Shown: positions 1-9,249, counted from the first letter of the stretch. The stretch is 64,000 bases of DNA from JABMMZ01 sp964438995 (GCA_964438995.1 CAYTMQ010000001.1:372001-436000), one strand, 5' to 3'. Numbers and translations: made by a program. The notes: a model not told the origin generated them from the letters alone.

Positions 1-670
1 CTATAAAATATGCGGGTATCTAAAGCGAAGTGAACAGAGCTTAGGTGACAGATTCTTATGTTTTTGGTCTTTGACAAAGTGGCAAAGATACGGAAAAAGG
101 GAATAGGCAAAAGAGAATAGGAAAGAGTGGGATGATGATGGACATGTTTTGAGATTTTGGGATTTTAAGATTTTAAGATTTTTTGATTTTGGGATTTTTT
201 GATTTTGGGATTTTTTGATTTTAACACCAGCTCAAAATTATCATATTTATTGAAGGTTAAAGATTGATGACGATTTGAAATCAAACTGCAGCGCAGTTAC
301 TTTCAGAAACATTTTGAAAAACAATAAAACAGCTCGCGGGGAGCCAACCGCGAGAATGACCAGATTTTAAGATTTTAAGATTTTTTGATTTTAAGATTTT
401 GGGATATGGTATTCGATTAACCAATAACCAATAACCAATAACAAATAACAAATAACCAATAACAAACACCATTGCTCAATATGTTTCTAAGTATAGAAAA
501 CATTTCCTTCCTATTGCTGTTTTAATTATAATCATTTTAAATAAGGGATTAAAATTTACATATTTGAAATAATTAGATAAATTTGCGGCAAATTTAATGT
601 AGTTCATATCCTAGTGACTTGAAAATCTTAGGATTAAGAATTGTAACAAATATTTTAGAAAATAAAATAC
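1..670. other. Repeat-rich intergenic region upstream of sdhC
   Basis: No convincing gene is present. The stretch holds AT-rich simple repeats built from 'gattttaagatttt' and 'ttgattttgggattt' units (about 151-222 and 361-402), a run of 7-mers aaccaat/aacaaat (418-467), and a perfect inverted repeat CTCGCGG/CCGCGAG (333-354). At 83-90 the minus strand carries TATCTTTG, which could be the -7 box of a gene running leftward out of the window. The only open frame of note (281-472, minus) translates the 7-mer repeat and is probably not real. Confidence 0.6.
555..585 (+). promoter_or_regulatory. Putative sdh operon promoter
   Basis: A TAAATTTG box (578-585) matches the Bacteroidota -7 consensus TAnnTTTG. 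TTTA (555-558) lies exactly 19 bases upstream, in the place of the -33 TTTG element. Transcription would start about 80 bases before the sdhC start codon. Confidence 0.55.
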
Positions 671-1438
671 ATGAATTGGTTAACTAATTTCTTAAAATCG
701 AGCATCGGAAAGAAGCTCCTAATGGCCTTAACCGGTCTTTTTCTTTGTACCTTCTTAGTTGTACATCTTATCGGTAACCTCCAATTATTCAAAGCTGATC
801 AAGGCTATGCATTTAACACCTATGCTGTGTTTATGACAACCAATCCCTTAATCAAATTTGTATCTTATGGATTGTATGCCACCATTTTGTTTCACGCTTT
901 CTGGGGTTTATACCTAGTGTATGAAAACAAAAAAGCCAGACCTGTTGCTTATGCAGTTGTGGATGGCAAAGCTAACAGTCATTGGGCTAGTCGTTGGATG
1001 GGCGTTTTAGGTACCATCATTCTTGCCTTCATCGTAACACACATGTCTGATTTCTGGGCAGAATATAAGTTTGGTGAAGTACCTTATGTGCAATATGAAA
1101 GAAGTTTGGTAGACAATTCAATTACATCTTCAGCCGCTAAAGCTATTGAAAACAAAAAAGAACAATTCATTGAAAACGGTGTTGAATATACCGTCATCAA
1201 AGATTTGTACACAGAAGTTGCTGTAGCATTCAAAAATAAATGGTTGGTATTATTATACCTAATTGCAATGGGTGCTATTTCATTCCACTTAATACACGGA
1301 TTCAAAAGTGCATTTCAAACAATGGGTGTTAACCACTCAAAATACAATGGCATCATCAAATTTTTAGGCATCTGGGTTTTTGGAGTCATCATTCCAATCG
1401 CATTTGCAGCAATGCCAATTTATTTTTTCCTTTCATAA
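671..1438 (+). CDS. sdhC: Succinate dehydrogenase cytochrome b subunit (b558 family)
   Basis: This 255-residue integral membrane protein anchors succinate dehydrogenase/fumarate reductase in the inner membrane and binds haem b for electron transfer to quinone. About five hydrophobic helices are visible, with histidines placed as expected for haem ligands (HLIGNL near residue 33, HAFWGLY near 77, HMSDFW near 123, HLIHGF near 211). Length and layout fit the b558 family of Bacteroidota, which has a single anchor subunit instead of separate C and D subunits. It is the first gene of an sdhC-sdhA-sdhB operon, 27 bases ahead of sdhA. The family assignment is firm. Whether the enzyme runs mainly as dehydrogenase or fumarate reductase cannot be read from the sequence. 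Confidence 0.93.
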   Translation: MNWLTNFLKSSIGKKLLMALTGLFLCTFLVVHLIGNLQLFKADQGYAFNTYAVFMTTNPLIKFVSYGLYATILFHAFWGLYLVYENKKARPVAYAVVDGKANSHWASRWMGVLGTIILAFIVTHMSDFWAEYKFGEVPYVQYERSLVDNSITSSAAKAIENKKEQFIENGVEYTVIKDLYTEVAVAFKNKWLVLLYLIAMGAISFHLIHGFKSAFQTMGVNHSKYNGIIKFLGIWVFGVIIPIAFAAMPIYFFLS

Positions 1439-1465
1439 TAACCTTAACTTTAGAAAGATTTTAAC

Positions 1466-3472
1466 ATGACAAATAGCAAATTAGACGCTAAAATTCCGGA
1501 AGGTGCATTAGAGACCAAATGGACCAAATACAAATCAAGTGTTTCACTTGTTAATCCGGCAAATAAAAGAAATATTGAAATTATAGTTGTAGGTACTGGT
1601 TTAGCTGGCGCATCGGCGGCATCTACTCTAGCTGAAATGGGCTATAAAGTAAAGGCTTTTTGCTTCCAAGATTCTCCTCGTCGTGCGCACTCAATTGCTG
1701 CACAAGGAGGTATCAATGCGGCTAAAAATTACCAAAACGACGGTGACAGTGTGTACCGTTTGTTTTATGATACCATCAAAGGTGGCGACTACCGTGCACG
1801 TGAAGCCAATGTTCACCGTTTGGCTGAAGTGTCTGGTAACATCATCGACCAATGTGTTGCTCAGGGTGTTCCTTTTGCTCGTGAGTACGGAGGATTGTTA
1901 AGCAATCGTTCATTTGGTGGAACCCAAGTTCAAAGAACTTTCTATGCTGCCGGTCAAACTGGTCAGCAATTGTTATTAGGAGCATATAGCTCATTACAAC
2001 GTCAAGTTGGTATGGGTAATGTTGAACTTTACGCTCGTCATGAAATGATGGACGTTGTTGTTATCGATGGCAAAGCGCGTGGTATCATTGCCCGTGACTT
2101 GGTAAGCGGTAAATTAGAAAGACACTTCGGTCACGCTGTTGTATTGGCATCAGGTGGATATGGTAACGTATTCTTCTTATCAACCAATGCAATGGGAAGT
2201 AACGTAACAGCTGCTTGGAAAGCACACAAAAAAGGTGCATTCTTTGGCAATCCTTGCTTTACGCAAATTCACCCAACTTGTATTCCTGTTTCTGGCGACC
2301 ACCAATCAAAATTAACTTTGATGTCTGAGTCGTTGAGAAATGATGGTAGAATATGGGTGCCAGCAAGAAAAGAAGATGCTGAAGCGGTTAGAGCTGGTAA
2401 ATTAAAACCAAATGATATTGCTGAAGAAAATCGCGATTATTATTTAGAAAGAAGATATCCTGCATTTGGTAACTTAGTGCCTCGTGACGTAGCGTCTAGA
2501 GCTGCTAAAGAAAGATGTGATGCTGGATTTGGCGTTAATAAAACTGGTCAAGCCGTATACTTAGATTACGCTTCTGCAATCGAACGTTATGGTAAAATTG
2601 AGGCCAACAAACAAAACATACACAACGCTGATAAAGTTACCATCATCAAGTTAGGTAAAGCGGTTGTTAAAGAGAAATACGGTAACTTGTTCGATATGTA
2701 TGAGCAAATTACTGGTGTTAATCCATACAATGAGCCAATGCAAATTTACCCTGCTGTGCACTATACAATGGGTGGACTTTGGGTGGATTACAACTTAATG
2801 ACAACTGTTCCAGGTTTATATGCGATAGGTGAAGCAAACTTCAGCGACCACGGTGCTAACCGTTTGGGTGCCTCTGCTTTGATGCAAGGTTTAGCTGATG
2901 GTTATTTCGTATTGCCATACACCATCGGAGCATTTTTAAGTTCAGAAATCAGAACCAAAGCAATTCCTACAGATCACGAAGCATTTGTTGAAGCTGAAAA
3001 TAAAGTAAAGCAAACCATCGATACTTTGATCAACATCAAAGGCACAAAATCTGTCGACCATTTCCACAAGCGTTTGGGCAAAATTATGTGGGACGAATGT
3101 GGTATGGCTAGAAATGCTGAAGGTTTGAAAAAAGCTATTGCAGAAATTCAAGCATTAAGAGCAGAGTTCTGGAGCAATGTTAGAGTAACTGGTGAAGCCA
3201 ATGAATTGAACCAAGAACTTGAGAAAGCAACAAGAGTAGCCGACTTCTTAGAACTTGGCGAATTGATGTGTATGGATGCATTGAACAGAAATGAAAGCTG
3301 CGGCGGTCACTTCCGTGAAGAGTATCAAACCGAAGAAGGTGAAGCTCAACGTGACGATGCTAACTACAGCTATGTAGCAGCATGGGAACTAACCGGCAAC
3401 AACCAATGGACACTAAACAAAGAAGAATTAAAATACGAGAATATTAAAATTGCAGCACGTAGCTATAAGTAA
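1466..3472 (+). CDS. sdhA: Succinate dehydrogenase/fumarate reductase flavoprotein subunit
   Basis: The catalytic subunit oxidises succinate to fumarate using covalently bound FAD on the cytoplasmic face of the membrane. The N-terminus shows the dinucleotide-binding motif VVGTGLAGASAAS (about residue 41). The FAD-attachment region RRAHSIAAQGGINAAKN follows near residue 71, and the substrate-site segments HPTCIP and RLGASALMQGLADG lie in the middle. At 668 residues it matches the longer Bacteroidota/Bacillus-type SdhA. The C-terminus keeps the RNESCGGHFREEYQ segment. It lies between sdhC and a foreign four-helix-bundle gene that separates it from sdhB. Confidence 0.95.
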   Translation: MTNSKLDAKIPEGALETKWTKYKSSVSLVNPANKRNIEIIVVGTGLAGASAASTLAEMGYKVKAFCFQDSPRRAHSIAAQGGINAAKNYQNDGDSVYRLFYDTIKGGDYRAREANVHRLAEVSGNIIDQCVAQGVPFAREYGGLLSNRSFGGTQVQRTFYAAGQTGQQLLLGAYSSLQRQVGMGNVELYARHEMMDVVVIDGKARGIIARDLVSGKLERHFGHAVVLASGGYGNVFFLSTNAMGSNVTAAWKAHKKGAFFGNPCFTQIHPTCIPVSGDHQSKLTLMSESLRNDGRIWVPARKEDAEAVRAGKLKPNDIAEENRDYYLERRYPAFGNLVPRDVASRAAKERCDAGFGVNKTGQAVYLDYASAIERYGKIEANKQNIHNADKVTIIKLGKAVVKEKYGNLFDMYEQITGVNPYNEPMQIYPAVHYTMGGLWVDYNLMTTVPGLYAIGEANFSDHGANRLGASALMQGLADGYFVLPYTIGAFLSSEIRTKAIPTDHEAFVEAENKVKQTIDTLINIKGTKSVDHFHKRLGKIMWDECGMARNAEGLKKAIAEIQALRAEFWSNVRVTGEANELNQELEKATRVADFLELGELMCMDALNRNESCGGHFREEYQTEEGEAQRDDANYSYVAAWELTGNNQWTLNKEELKYENIKIAARSYK

Positions 3473-3480
3473 AGAAAAAT

Positions 3481-3551
3481 GTTATTAGTTATTAGTTAAT
3501 AGTTATTCGTTATTTGAAAAGGCACTAGGCAATAGGATTTAGGATTTAGTG
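3481..3551. repeat. Left flank repeat of the four-helix-bundle insertion
   Basis: The segment begins with reiterated 'ttattagtta' units (3481-3513) and ends with a TAGGATTTAGGATTTAG motif. The motif recurs in inverted orientation at 3941-3963 just after the four-helix-bundle gene, so the two copies bracket the insert. Confidence 0.6.
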
Positions 3552-3944
3552 ATGAGAGAGGATTCCGAAAAACCCAAAATAAGCAGTTTTAAAGATTTAA
3601 AAGTTTGGCAGAAAGCAATGGATATTTCAGTTGAAGTATATCAAAATACCGCAAAATTTCCTCAACAGGAATTGTTTGGACTTACAAACCAGGTGAGAAG
3701 AGCTGCTAATTCTGTGTCTTTAAATATTGCTGAAGGTTTTGGAAGAAAATCTACTAAAGCTTATATAAATTTCCTACACATTGCTCATGGTTCATTATGT
3801 GAATTAGAATCTGGTCTAGTTTTAAGTACACGACTCGGATTCACAGATGACGAATCACTAACTAAAACATTTAAACTTATAGAAGAAGAAGGCAAAATGC
3901 TCTATTCACTTATAGAAACTTTAGAAAAAAAGAATAAACCCTAA
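3552..3944 (+). CDS. Four-helix-bundle protein (S23/IVP-like) inserted in the sdh operon
   Basis: This 130-residue, mostly helical protein has the signature of the S23/Avd-like four-helix-bundle family: FKDLKVWQKAMD at the start, then FGLTNQVRRAANSV, SLNIAEGFGR and a final helical segment. The family occurs inside 23S rRNA intervening sequences, next to diversity-generating retroelements, and as many scattered stand-alone copies in Bacteroidota. The role of the stand-alone copies is unknown. It sits between sdhA and sdhB, which are normally adjacent. It is flanked on the left by TAGGATTTAGGATTTAG (3533-3549) and on the right by the reverse complement of the same motif (3941-3963), so it looks like a transposed cassette. 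ATG 3552 is preferred to the overlapping GTG at 3549. Confidence 0.85.
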   Translation: MREDSEKPKISSFKDLKVWQKAMDISVEVYQNTAKFPQQELFGLTNQVRRAANSVSLNIAEGFGRKSTKAYINFLHIAHGSLCELESGLVLSTRLGFTDDESLTKTFKLIEEEGKMLYSLIETLEKKNKP

Positions 3945-3963
3945 ATCCTATATCCTAAATCCT
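3941..3963. repeat. Right flank repeat of the four-helix-bundle insertion
   Basis: Two CTAAATCCT-type units are separated by 'atat'. They are the reverse complement of the left flank motif at 3533-3549. The first unit includes the stop codon of the four-helix-bundle gene. Confidence 0.6.
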
Positions 3964-3977
3964 TATCCCTAAAAGAA

Positions 3978-4730
3978 ATGAAGATTACATTAAAAGTCTG
4001 GAGACAAAAAAATACAAATACTAAAGGTCAGTTTGAAACCTACAAATTAGATCATGTTTCTGAGGATATGTCATTCCTTGAAATGTTTGATGTGTTGAAC
4101 GAGCAGTTGATCAATGAAGGTAAAGAGCCTGTAGTATTCGACCACGATTGTCGTGAAGGTATTTGTGGTATGTGCAGTATGTACATCAATGGTCGTCCGC
4201 ACGGACCGAAGAATGCTGTTACAACATGTCAATTGCACATGCGTTCATTCAAAGATGGCGACATCATTGTTGTAGAACCTTGGAGAGCTGCGGCATTCCC
4301 AGTGCTAAAAGATTTGTCAGTTGATAGAAGCTCTTTCGACAGAATCATGGCTGCTGGTGGATTCGTATCTGTAAATGCTGGTAATGCTCAGGATGCTAAC
4401 AGCTTGCCAATTGGTAAAGAAATAGCAGATGAAGCCTTTATGAGCGCTGCTTGTATCGGATGTGGAGCCTGTGTAGCAGCTTGTAAAAATGCAAGTGCTA
4501 TGTTGTTTGTTTCAGCAAAAGTATCTCAATTAGCGTTGTTGCCTCAAGGTCAGCCAGAAGCTAAGAGAAGAGCATTAGCAATGGTCAATCAAATGGATGC
4601 AGAAGGATTTGGTGCATGTACCAATACTGGAGCATGTTCAGCAGAATGTCCAAAAGAAATCAGTTTGTCAAATATTGCCCGTTTAAACAGAGAATATTTG
4701 TCAGCTGGATTTACTGCACAAGTAGACTAA
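3978..4730 (+). CDS. sdhB: Succinate dehydrogenase/fumarate reductase iron-sulfur subunit
   Basis: This 250-residue subunit passes electrons from FAD to the membrane anchor through three iron-sulfur clusters. The N-terminal ferredoxin-like domain has the [2Fe-2S] ligand pattern DCREGICGMCSMY near residue 55 with a further cysteine in TTCQLH. The C-terminal domain has ACIGCGACVAACKNAS and CTNTGACSAECPKEI for the [4Fe-4S] and [3Fe-4S] clusters. The ATG at 3978 gives the conserved start MKITLKVWRQ. It is separated from sdhA by about 500 bases that contain the four-helix-bundle cassette, and is followed directly by a terminator. It probably depends on read-through from the sdhC promoter, since no separate promoter was seen. 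Confidence 0.95.
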   Translation: MKITLKVWRQKNTNTKGQFETYKLDHVSEDMSFLEMFDVLNEQLINEGKEPVVFDHDCREGICGMCSMYINGRPHGPKNAVTTCQLHMRSFKDGDIIVVEPWRAAAFPVLKDLSVDRSSFDRIMAAGGFVSVNAGNAQDANSLPIGKEIADEAFMSAACIGCGACVAACKNASAMLFVSAKVSQLALLPQGQPEAKRRALAMVNQMDAEGFGACTNTGACSAECPKEISLSNIARLNREYLSAGFTAQVD

Positions 4731-4753
4731 TCAATCATTAAAACAATATAGAG

Positions 4754-4786
4754 AGCCGGGATAAAAATTCCGGCTTTTTTATTTTT
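4754..4786 (+). terminator. Rho-independent terminator after sdhB
   Basis: Stem AGCCGG (4754-4759) pairs with CCGGCT (4770-4775) across a 10-base loop, followed by a run of six T and a further T-rich stretch. Confidence 0.85.
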
Positions 4787-4813
4787 AACAGTAAAATAAG
4801 TATTTTCGAAGGA

Positions 4814-7696
4814 ATGAAATTCAATGCCTTTGTCGCCGTATTTTGCTTTTGTTCTTCTCTTATTGCTCAAAACAATTATACCCAATATGTTAAACCATTT
4901 GTTGGTACTGGCGGTCATGGCCATACATTTCCAGGTGCTACATTGCCTTTTGCTATGGTGCAATTGAGTCCGGATACTAGAATTGATGGCTCATGGGATG
5001 GATGCAGTGGATACCATTATAGCGATACTGTAATCTATGGTTTCTCACACACACATTTGAGTGGCACTGGTTGTAGCGATTATGGCGATATCAATTTCAT
5101 GCCTACATTCGTTTCAAAACCTATCGTTCATATCGCCTCAGAAGGGAAGTTGTTTTATACCTTCAATCACAAGTCAGAATCAGCTTCTCCAGGTTATTAT
5201 ACAGTGACTTTAAACAACGGTATTAAAGTAGAGTTAAGCGCTACAACCAGAGTTGGCATTCAAAAATATACTTACAAGCAAAAAGGCTATGCTTGGATCA
5301 CTTTAGATTTAAACCACCGCGACCAATTAATCGAAGGTTTGATCACAGAGATAGACAAGCAAACATTTTCTGGTTATAGACGCTCAAAAGCATGGGCTGA
5401 AGATCAATTGGTATATTTCTATACCAAAGTGAATAAAATAGCCGATAAGGTGAATATCAGAAAAGATTCAACCGGTAAATATGTGATGCATCTGGGTTAT
5501 TGGGTCAATGCTGGCGAAAGCATTCTTGTAAAAACATCTATTTCATCTGTTGATGAAAATGGAGCAAAAAACAATCTTGAGAGTGAACTACCTCATTGGG
5601 ATTTCAATAAGGTTAAATCTGACGCCAACAAAACCTGGAACATTGAATTGAATCGCATTAAAGTATACGGAGGAACGCTTATAGAAAAACAGAATTTCTA
5701 TACTGCATTATACCATTGCATGATTCATCCAAATATTATGAACGATGTAGATGGAAGATACAGAGGGCGAGATAAGCAAGTGCACAAAGCCGACGGATTC
5801 AACTATTATACAGTGTTTTCTTTATGGGATACCTATAGAGCCTTGCATCCTTTGCTCAATATCATTGATAAAAAACGTTCTCACGATTTCATTATGACCT
5901 TCAAAGCACAATACGAGCAGAGTGGAAGGATGCCTATGTGGGAGTTGTGGGGCAACGAAACCAATTGCATGATAGGTTTTCACAGTGTCAGCGTCATTTG
6001 GAATGCCTATTTACAAAACGTCATATCCAAAAAAGAATTGGAAGAAATATACCCTGCTGTGTATGCAGAAGCCATGAACAATAGAACTGGCTTGGATAAA
6101 TTCAGAGAAAAAGGATTTTTGTCTATAGAAGATGAAAGTGAAAGTGTATCTAAGACTTTAGAATACGCGTTCAATATGCATTGTGTGGCAAAAATAGCAA
6201 TGGAACTGATGAATGCCGAAATAGAAGGCTGTCAGAGAGCTTTACAACTAATGGATGAAGTTCAGATGTTCACTGAGTATGCCAATGCCTGGAAAAATTT
6301 AAAAGATGTGAATACAGGTTTCATGGTGCCAAGAAGCAATGGCGGTTGGATAAAAGAGTATGATCCGAGTCAAGTCAACAACCATTTTACCGAAGCCAAT
6401 GCTTGGCAATATACCTTTGCAGTCCAACATGAGAGAGGCGCTATATTTGGGAATTATCGATTGCTTTCAAGATTGTTTAATACCAATCCAAAAACCAGCG
6501 GTAGAGAGCAAGCTGATATCACCGGATTAATTGGTCAGTATGCCCATGGCAACGAACCTAGCCACCATGTGGCTTATCTTTTTAACAACCTTGATTCCAC
6601 TCAGAGGTATGTGAAACGCATTTGTAAAGACTTTTACAAACCAACGCCAGATGGCTTAATAGGCAACGAAGACTGCGGTCAGATGAGCGCATGGTATGTT
6701 TTTAGTGCTATGGGGTTTTATCCTGCAAATCCAGCATCTAAAGAGATGATATTTGGTAATATGTTATTTGATTCGGTAAGATTTGTGCAAGGTGACGGAA
6801 CGGCAGTAATTCATAAGATATTTAAAGATCCAGATTACGCGATTAATTATGGACGCATGTCCTTGATTCGTGATTTTGGTAAGGAAAAAGAGTATCATTT
6901 TGGGTATGATTATTTGTATGATGTAGGAATGGATAATATAGGAAACAAGATCATTTCTGCTCCAATAATTCACTCCGCATCAGAAGTGTTTAAAGGCACT
7001 CAAAAAGTAGCAATTTCATCAAACACAGATTATGGGACTTCGCGCATCATGTCTAAATTTTATTATACTTTAGACGGGACTGAACCAACAGTAAATTCTA
7101 TGGAATATTTTGGTGGCGATTCATTGATAATTGGTCAATCTTGTTTACTAAAAGCAATAGAAGTGGATTTTAAAGGACATGTCAGCAAGCCTGCAATTGC
7201 AAGGTTTTACCAATATTCAAACGATTATTCGGTTACATACAATTGTGTGTACAATAAGCAATATACTGCAGGTGGTAATAATGGGTTGATAGATGGTTTG
7301 AAAGGAGATGTTGATTGGAGAAAAGGCAGATGGCAAGGCTTTCAAGGACAAAATTTTGAAGTGATAATTGATTTGCAAAAAGTAACAGCAATAGATACTG
7401 TTATAATAGGGTTTTTAGAAGACAGAAGGTCGTGGATTTTTATGCCAAATGAAGTTTTGGTTTATGGGTCGAATGATGGTGTTAAGTTCGACTTTATGAC
7501 CAGTACAAGTGATATCAATGACCCCAAAGACAAGGATCTGGACACTCAGAGAAAATCTTTGGAGTTTGATTTAAATGTGAAGTATCAATATCGATATATA
7601 AAAGTGAAAGCAATCAACTATGGAAAACTACCAGCTTGGCATCCGGGAGCAGGTGGGGATGCCTTTATATTTGTGGATGAGATAGAGGTAAAATAG
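4814..7696 (+). CDS. GH92 alpha-mannosidase with C-terminal accessory domains
   Basis: This 960-residue secreted glycoside hydrolase of family 92 belongs to the calcium-dependent exo-alpha-mannosidases that trim mannose from N-glycans and yeast mannan. A signal peptide ends near AQN (residue 20). Family motifs are FVGTGGHGHTFPGATLPFAM at about residue 29, FSHTHLSGTGCSDYGDI near 77, HGNEPSHHVAYLFN near 577, and GNEDCGQMSAWYVFSAMGFY near 617. The usual catalytic module is about 740 residues. The extra C-terminus appears to hold a chitobiase C-terminal-like segment (YYTLDGTEPTVNS) and an F5/8 type C-like carbohydrate-binding domain (about 820-960). No SusC/D partners are adjacent, so this is a stand-alone gene and not part of a polysaccharide utilisation locus in the window. 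Confidence 0.93.
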   Translation: MKFNAFVAVFCFCSSLIAQNNYTQYVKPFVGTGGHGHTFPGATLPFAMVQLSPDTRIDGSWDGCSGYHYSDTVIYGFSHTHLSGTGCSDYGDINFMPTFVSKPIVHIASEGKLFYTFNHKSESASPGYYTVTLNNGIKVELSATTRVGIQKYTYKQKGYAWITLDLNHRDQLIEGLITEIDKQTFSGYRRSKAWAEDQLVYFYTKVNKIADKVNIRKDSTGKYVMHLGYWVNAGESILVKTSISSVDENGAKNNLESELPHWDFNKVKSDANKTWNIELNRIKVYGGTLIEKQNFYTALYHCMIHPNIMNDVDGRYRGRDKQVHKADGFNYYTVFSLWDTYRALHPLLNIIDKKRSHDFIMTFKAQYEQSGRMPMWELWGNETNCMIGFHSVSVIWNAYLQNVISKKELEEIYPAVYAEAMNNRTGLDKFREKGFLSIEDESESVSKTLEYAFNMHCVAKIAMELMNAEIEGCQRALQLMDEVQMFTEYANAWKNLKDVNTGFMVPRSNGGWIKEYDPSQVNNHFTEANAWQYTFAVQHERGAIFGNYRLLSRLFNTNPKTSGREQADITGLIGQYAHGNEPSHHVAYLFNNLDSTQRYVKRICKDFYKPTPDGLIGNEDCGQMSAWYVFSAMGFYPANPASKEMIFGNMLFDSVRFVQGDGTAVIHKIFKDPDYAINYGRMSLIRDFGKEKEYHFGYDYLYDVGMDNIGNKIISAPIIHSASEVFKGTQKVAISSNTDYGTSRIMSKFYYTLDGTEPTVNSMEYFGGDSLIIGQSCLLKAIEVDFKGHVSKPAIARFYQYSNDYSVTYNCVYNKQYTAGGNNGLIDGLKGDVDWRKGRWQGFQGQNFEVIIDLQKVTAIDTVIIGFLEDRRSWIFMPNEVLVYGSNDGVKFDFMTSTSDINDPKDKDLDTQRKSLEFDLNVKYQYRYIKVKAINYGKLPAWHPGAGGDAFIFVDEIEVK

Positions 7697-7770
7697 CCAT
7701 TTGTGCCATTATAAATTTCTTTAATCGATTTGATAGAAAACGTATTTTAATTCTAAATAATATTTGCAAC

Positions 7771-8568
7771 ATGATTAACGACCACGAAATAGATTACCGC
7801 ATTCTTGGAGAAGAAATGCAATGTGTAGAAGTTGAACTAGATCCTCAAGAAACCGCTATTGCTGAAAGTGGCAGTTTTATGATGATGGACGAAAACATCC
7901 AAATGGAAACCATTTTTGGGGATGGCTCTAAACAACAAAGCACAGGTATTTTTGGCAAACTGATGTCGGCTGGAAAACGTATTCTTACAGGTGAAAGCTT
8001 ATTTATGACAGCATACACCAATGTTGGGAACGACAAAAGAAAAGTGACTTTTGCAGCCCCTTATCCAGGTAAAATAATCCCCCTTGATTTGTATCGATTG
8101 AATGGTAAAGTCATTTGCCAGAAAGATGCGTTCTTATGTGCTGCAAAGGGTGTAAGTGTTGGTATTGAATTTCAAAGAAAACTTGGAACAGGTTTGTTTG
8201 GTGGCGAAGGTTTCATCATGCAAAAATTAGAAGGTGATGGAATGGCCTTTGTTCATGCTGGAGGCCATGTTTTAGAACGCGAATTAAAAGCTGGAGAAAT
8301 GCTTAAAATTGATACTGGTTGTATCGTTGCTTTTACTCAAACAGTTTCTTACGATATCCAATTTGTTGGTGGAATTAAAAACACCATTTTTGGTGGAGAA
8401 GGCTTGTTCTTTGCTACTTTACAAGGACCAGGAAAGGTTTGGATACAAAGTTTGCCCATAAGCAGATTGGCATCAAGAATCATTTCTTATGGTTATACAG
8501 GGAATAGAAAAGAAGAAGGTTCTATTCTTGGTGGTATAGGTAATTTGTTTGATGGCGATGGTATTTAA
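7771..8568 (+). CDS. AIM24/TIGR00266 family protein
   Basis: This 265-residue protein belongs to the AIM24 family, also known as TIGR00266, a beta-rich fold found across bacteria and mitochondria whose biochemical role is not settled. Visible hallmarks are the glycine-rich turns GTGLFGGEGFIMQKLEG (about 147) and FGGEGLFFATLQGPGKVWIQS (about 211), and the C-terminal glycine-rich tail. No signal peptide or membrane helix is apparent, so it is probably cytoplasmic. It lies alone between the GH92 gene and nth. Family recognition is good, but no function is inferred. Confidence 0.85.
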   Translation: MINDHEIDYRILGEEMQCVEVELDPQETAIAESGSFMMMDENIQMETIFGDGSKQQSTGIFGKLMSAGKRILTGESLFMTAYTNVGNDKRKVTFAAPYPGKIIPLDLYRLNGKVICQKDAFLCAAKGVSVGIEFQRKLGTGLFGGEGFIMQKLEGDGMAFVHAGGHVLERELKAGEMLKIDTGCIVAFTQTVSYDIQFVGGIKNTIFGGEGLFFATLQGPGKVWIQSLPISRLASRIISYGYTGNRKEEGSILGGIGNLFDGDGI

Positions 8569-8599
8569 TTTTTTTAATTCAAATAACCTGCCCAGGGGT

Positions 8600-8607
8600 T
8601 AAATTTG
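8600..8607 (+). promoter_or_regulatory. -7 promoter box upstream of nth
   Basis: TAAATTTG matches TAnnTTTG and overlaps the upstream TTG that could be taken as a start. This favours ATG 8617, only nine bases past the box, as the true start codon. Confidence 0.5.
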
Positions 8608-8616
8608 CCTCATTCA

Positions 8617-9249
8617 ATGACCAAAAAAGAAAAAGTCGAATTCATCCTCACCACTTTAGAAAATTTGTATCCAGAGGTACCCATACCTCTAGATCATAAA
8701 GATGCTTATACGCTCTTGATTGCCGTTCTATTGTCTGCTCAATGCACAGATGCTAGAGTCAATACCATTACACCTTTGTTGTTTGCTGCTGCCGACAATC
8801 CTAAGGATATGGTGAAATTGGAAATTGATCAAATTAGAGACATCATCAAACCTTGTGGCTTATCTCCAGCAAAATCCAAAGCCATTCATGGTTTGAGTGT
8901 CATACTCAACGAAAAGTATAATGGAGAAGTACCCAATACGTTTGAGGCTTTAGAGGCTCTTCCAGGTGTTGGTCATAAAACCGCCTCAGTTGTAATGTCT
9001 CAGGCATTTGGTTTTCCTGCATTTCCAGTTGATACACACATCCACAGATTGGCAGCTCGTTGGGGTTTAAGCTCTGGTAAAAACGTCGAGCAAACTGAAA
9101 AAGATTTGAAACGTTTAATTCCAGAAAACAAATGGAACAAGGTGCATTTACAAATCATTTTCTTTGGTCGAGAATACTGTCCTGCTCGTGGTCATGATCC
9201 TCATAAATGCCCCATTTGTTCTGTAGCTGGCGTCAAGTCTATGTTTTAG
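8617..9249 (+). CDS. nth: Endonuclease III (DNA glycosylase/AP lyase)
   Basis: This 210-residue base-excision-repair enzyme removes oxidised pyrimidines and cleaves abasic sites. The helix-hairpin-helix with the catalytic lysine is LPGVGHKTAS, and the catalytic aspartate lies in PVDTHIHRLAARWGL. The C-terminus has EYCPARGHDPHKCPICS, with only three cysteines in the spacing C-x9-C-x2-C, and lacks the fourth cysteine of the classical [4Fe-4S] loop. The iron-sulfur cluster is therefore probably absent, as I recall for many Bacteroidota homologues. ATG 8617 is chosen over TTG 8605 because the TTG lies inside a -7 promoter box. Confidence 0.93.
   Translation: MTKKEKVEFILTTLENLYPEVPIPLDHKDAYTLLIAVLLSAQCTDARVNTITPLLFAAADNPKDMVKLEIDQIRDIIKPCGLSPAKSKAIHGLSVILNEKYNGEVPNTFEALEALPGVGHKTASVVMSQAFGFPAFPVDTHIHRLAARWGLSSGKNVEQTEKDLKRLIPENKWNKVHLQIIFFGREYCPARGHDPHKCPICSVAGVKSMF

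Noticed and set aside
281..472. 63-residue minus-strand frame
   Set aside because: It mainly translates the aaccaat/aacaaat repeat and has no ribosome-binding or promoter signal.
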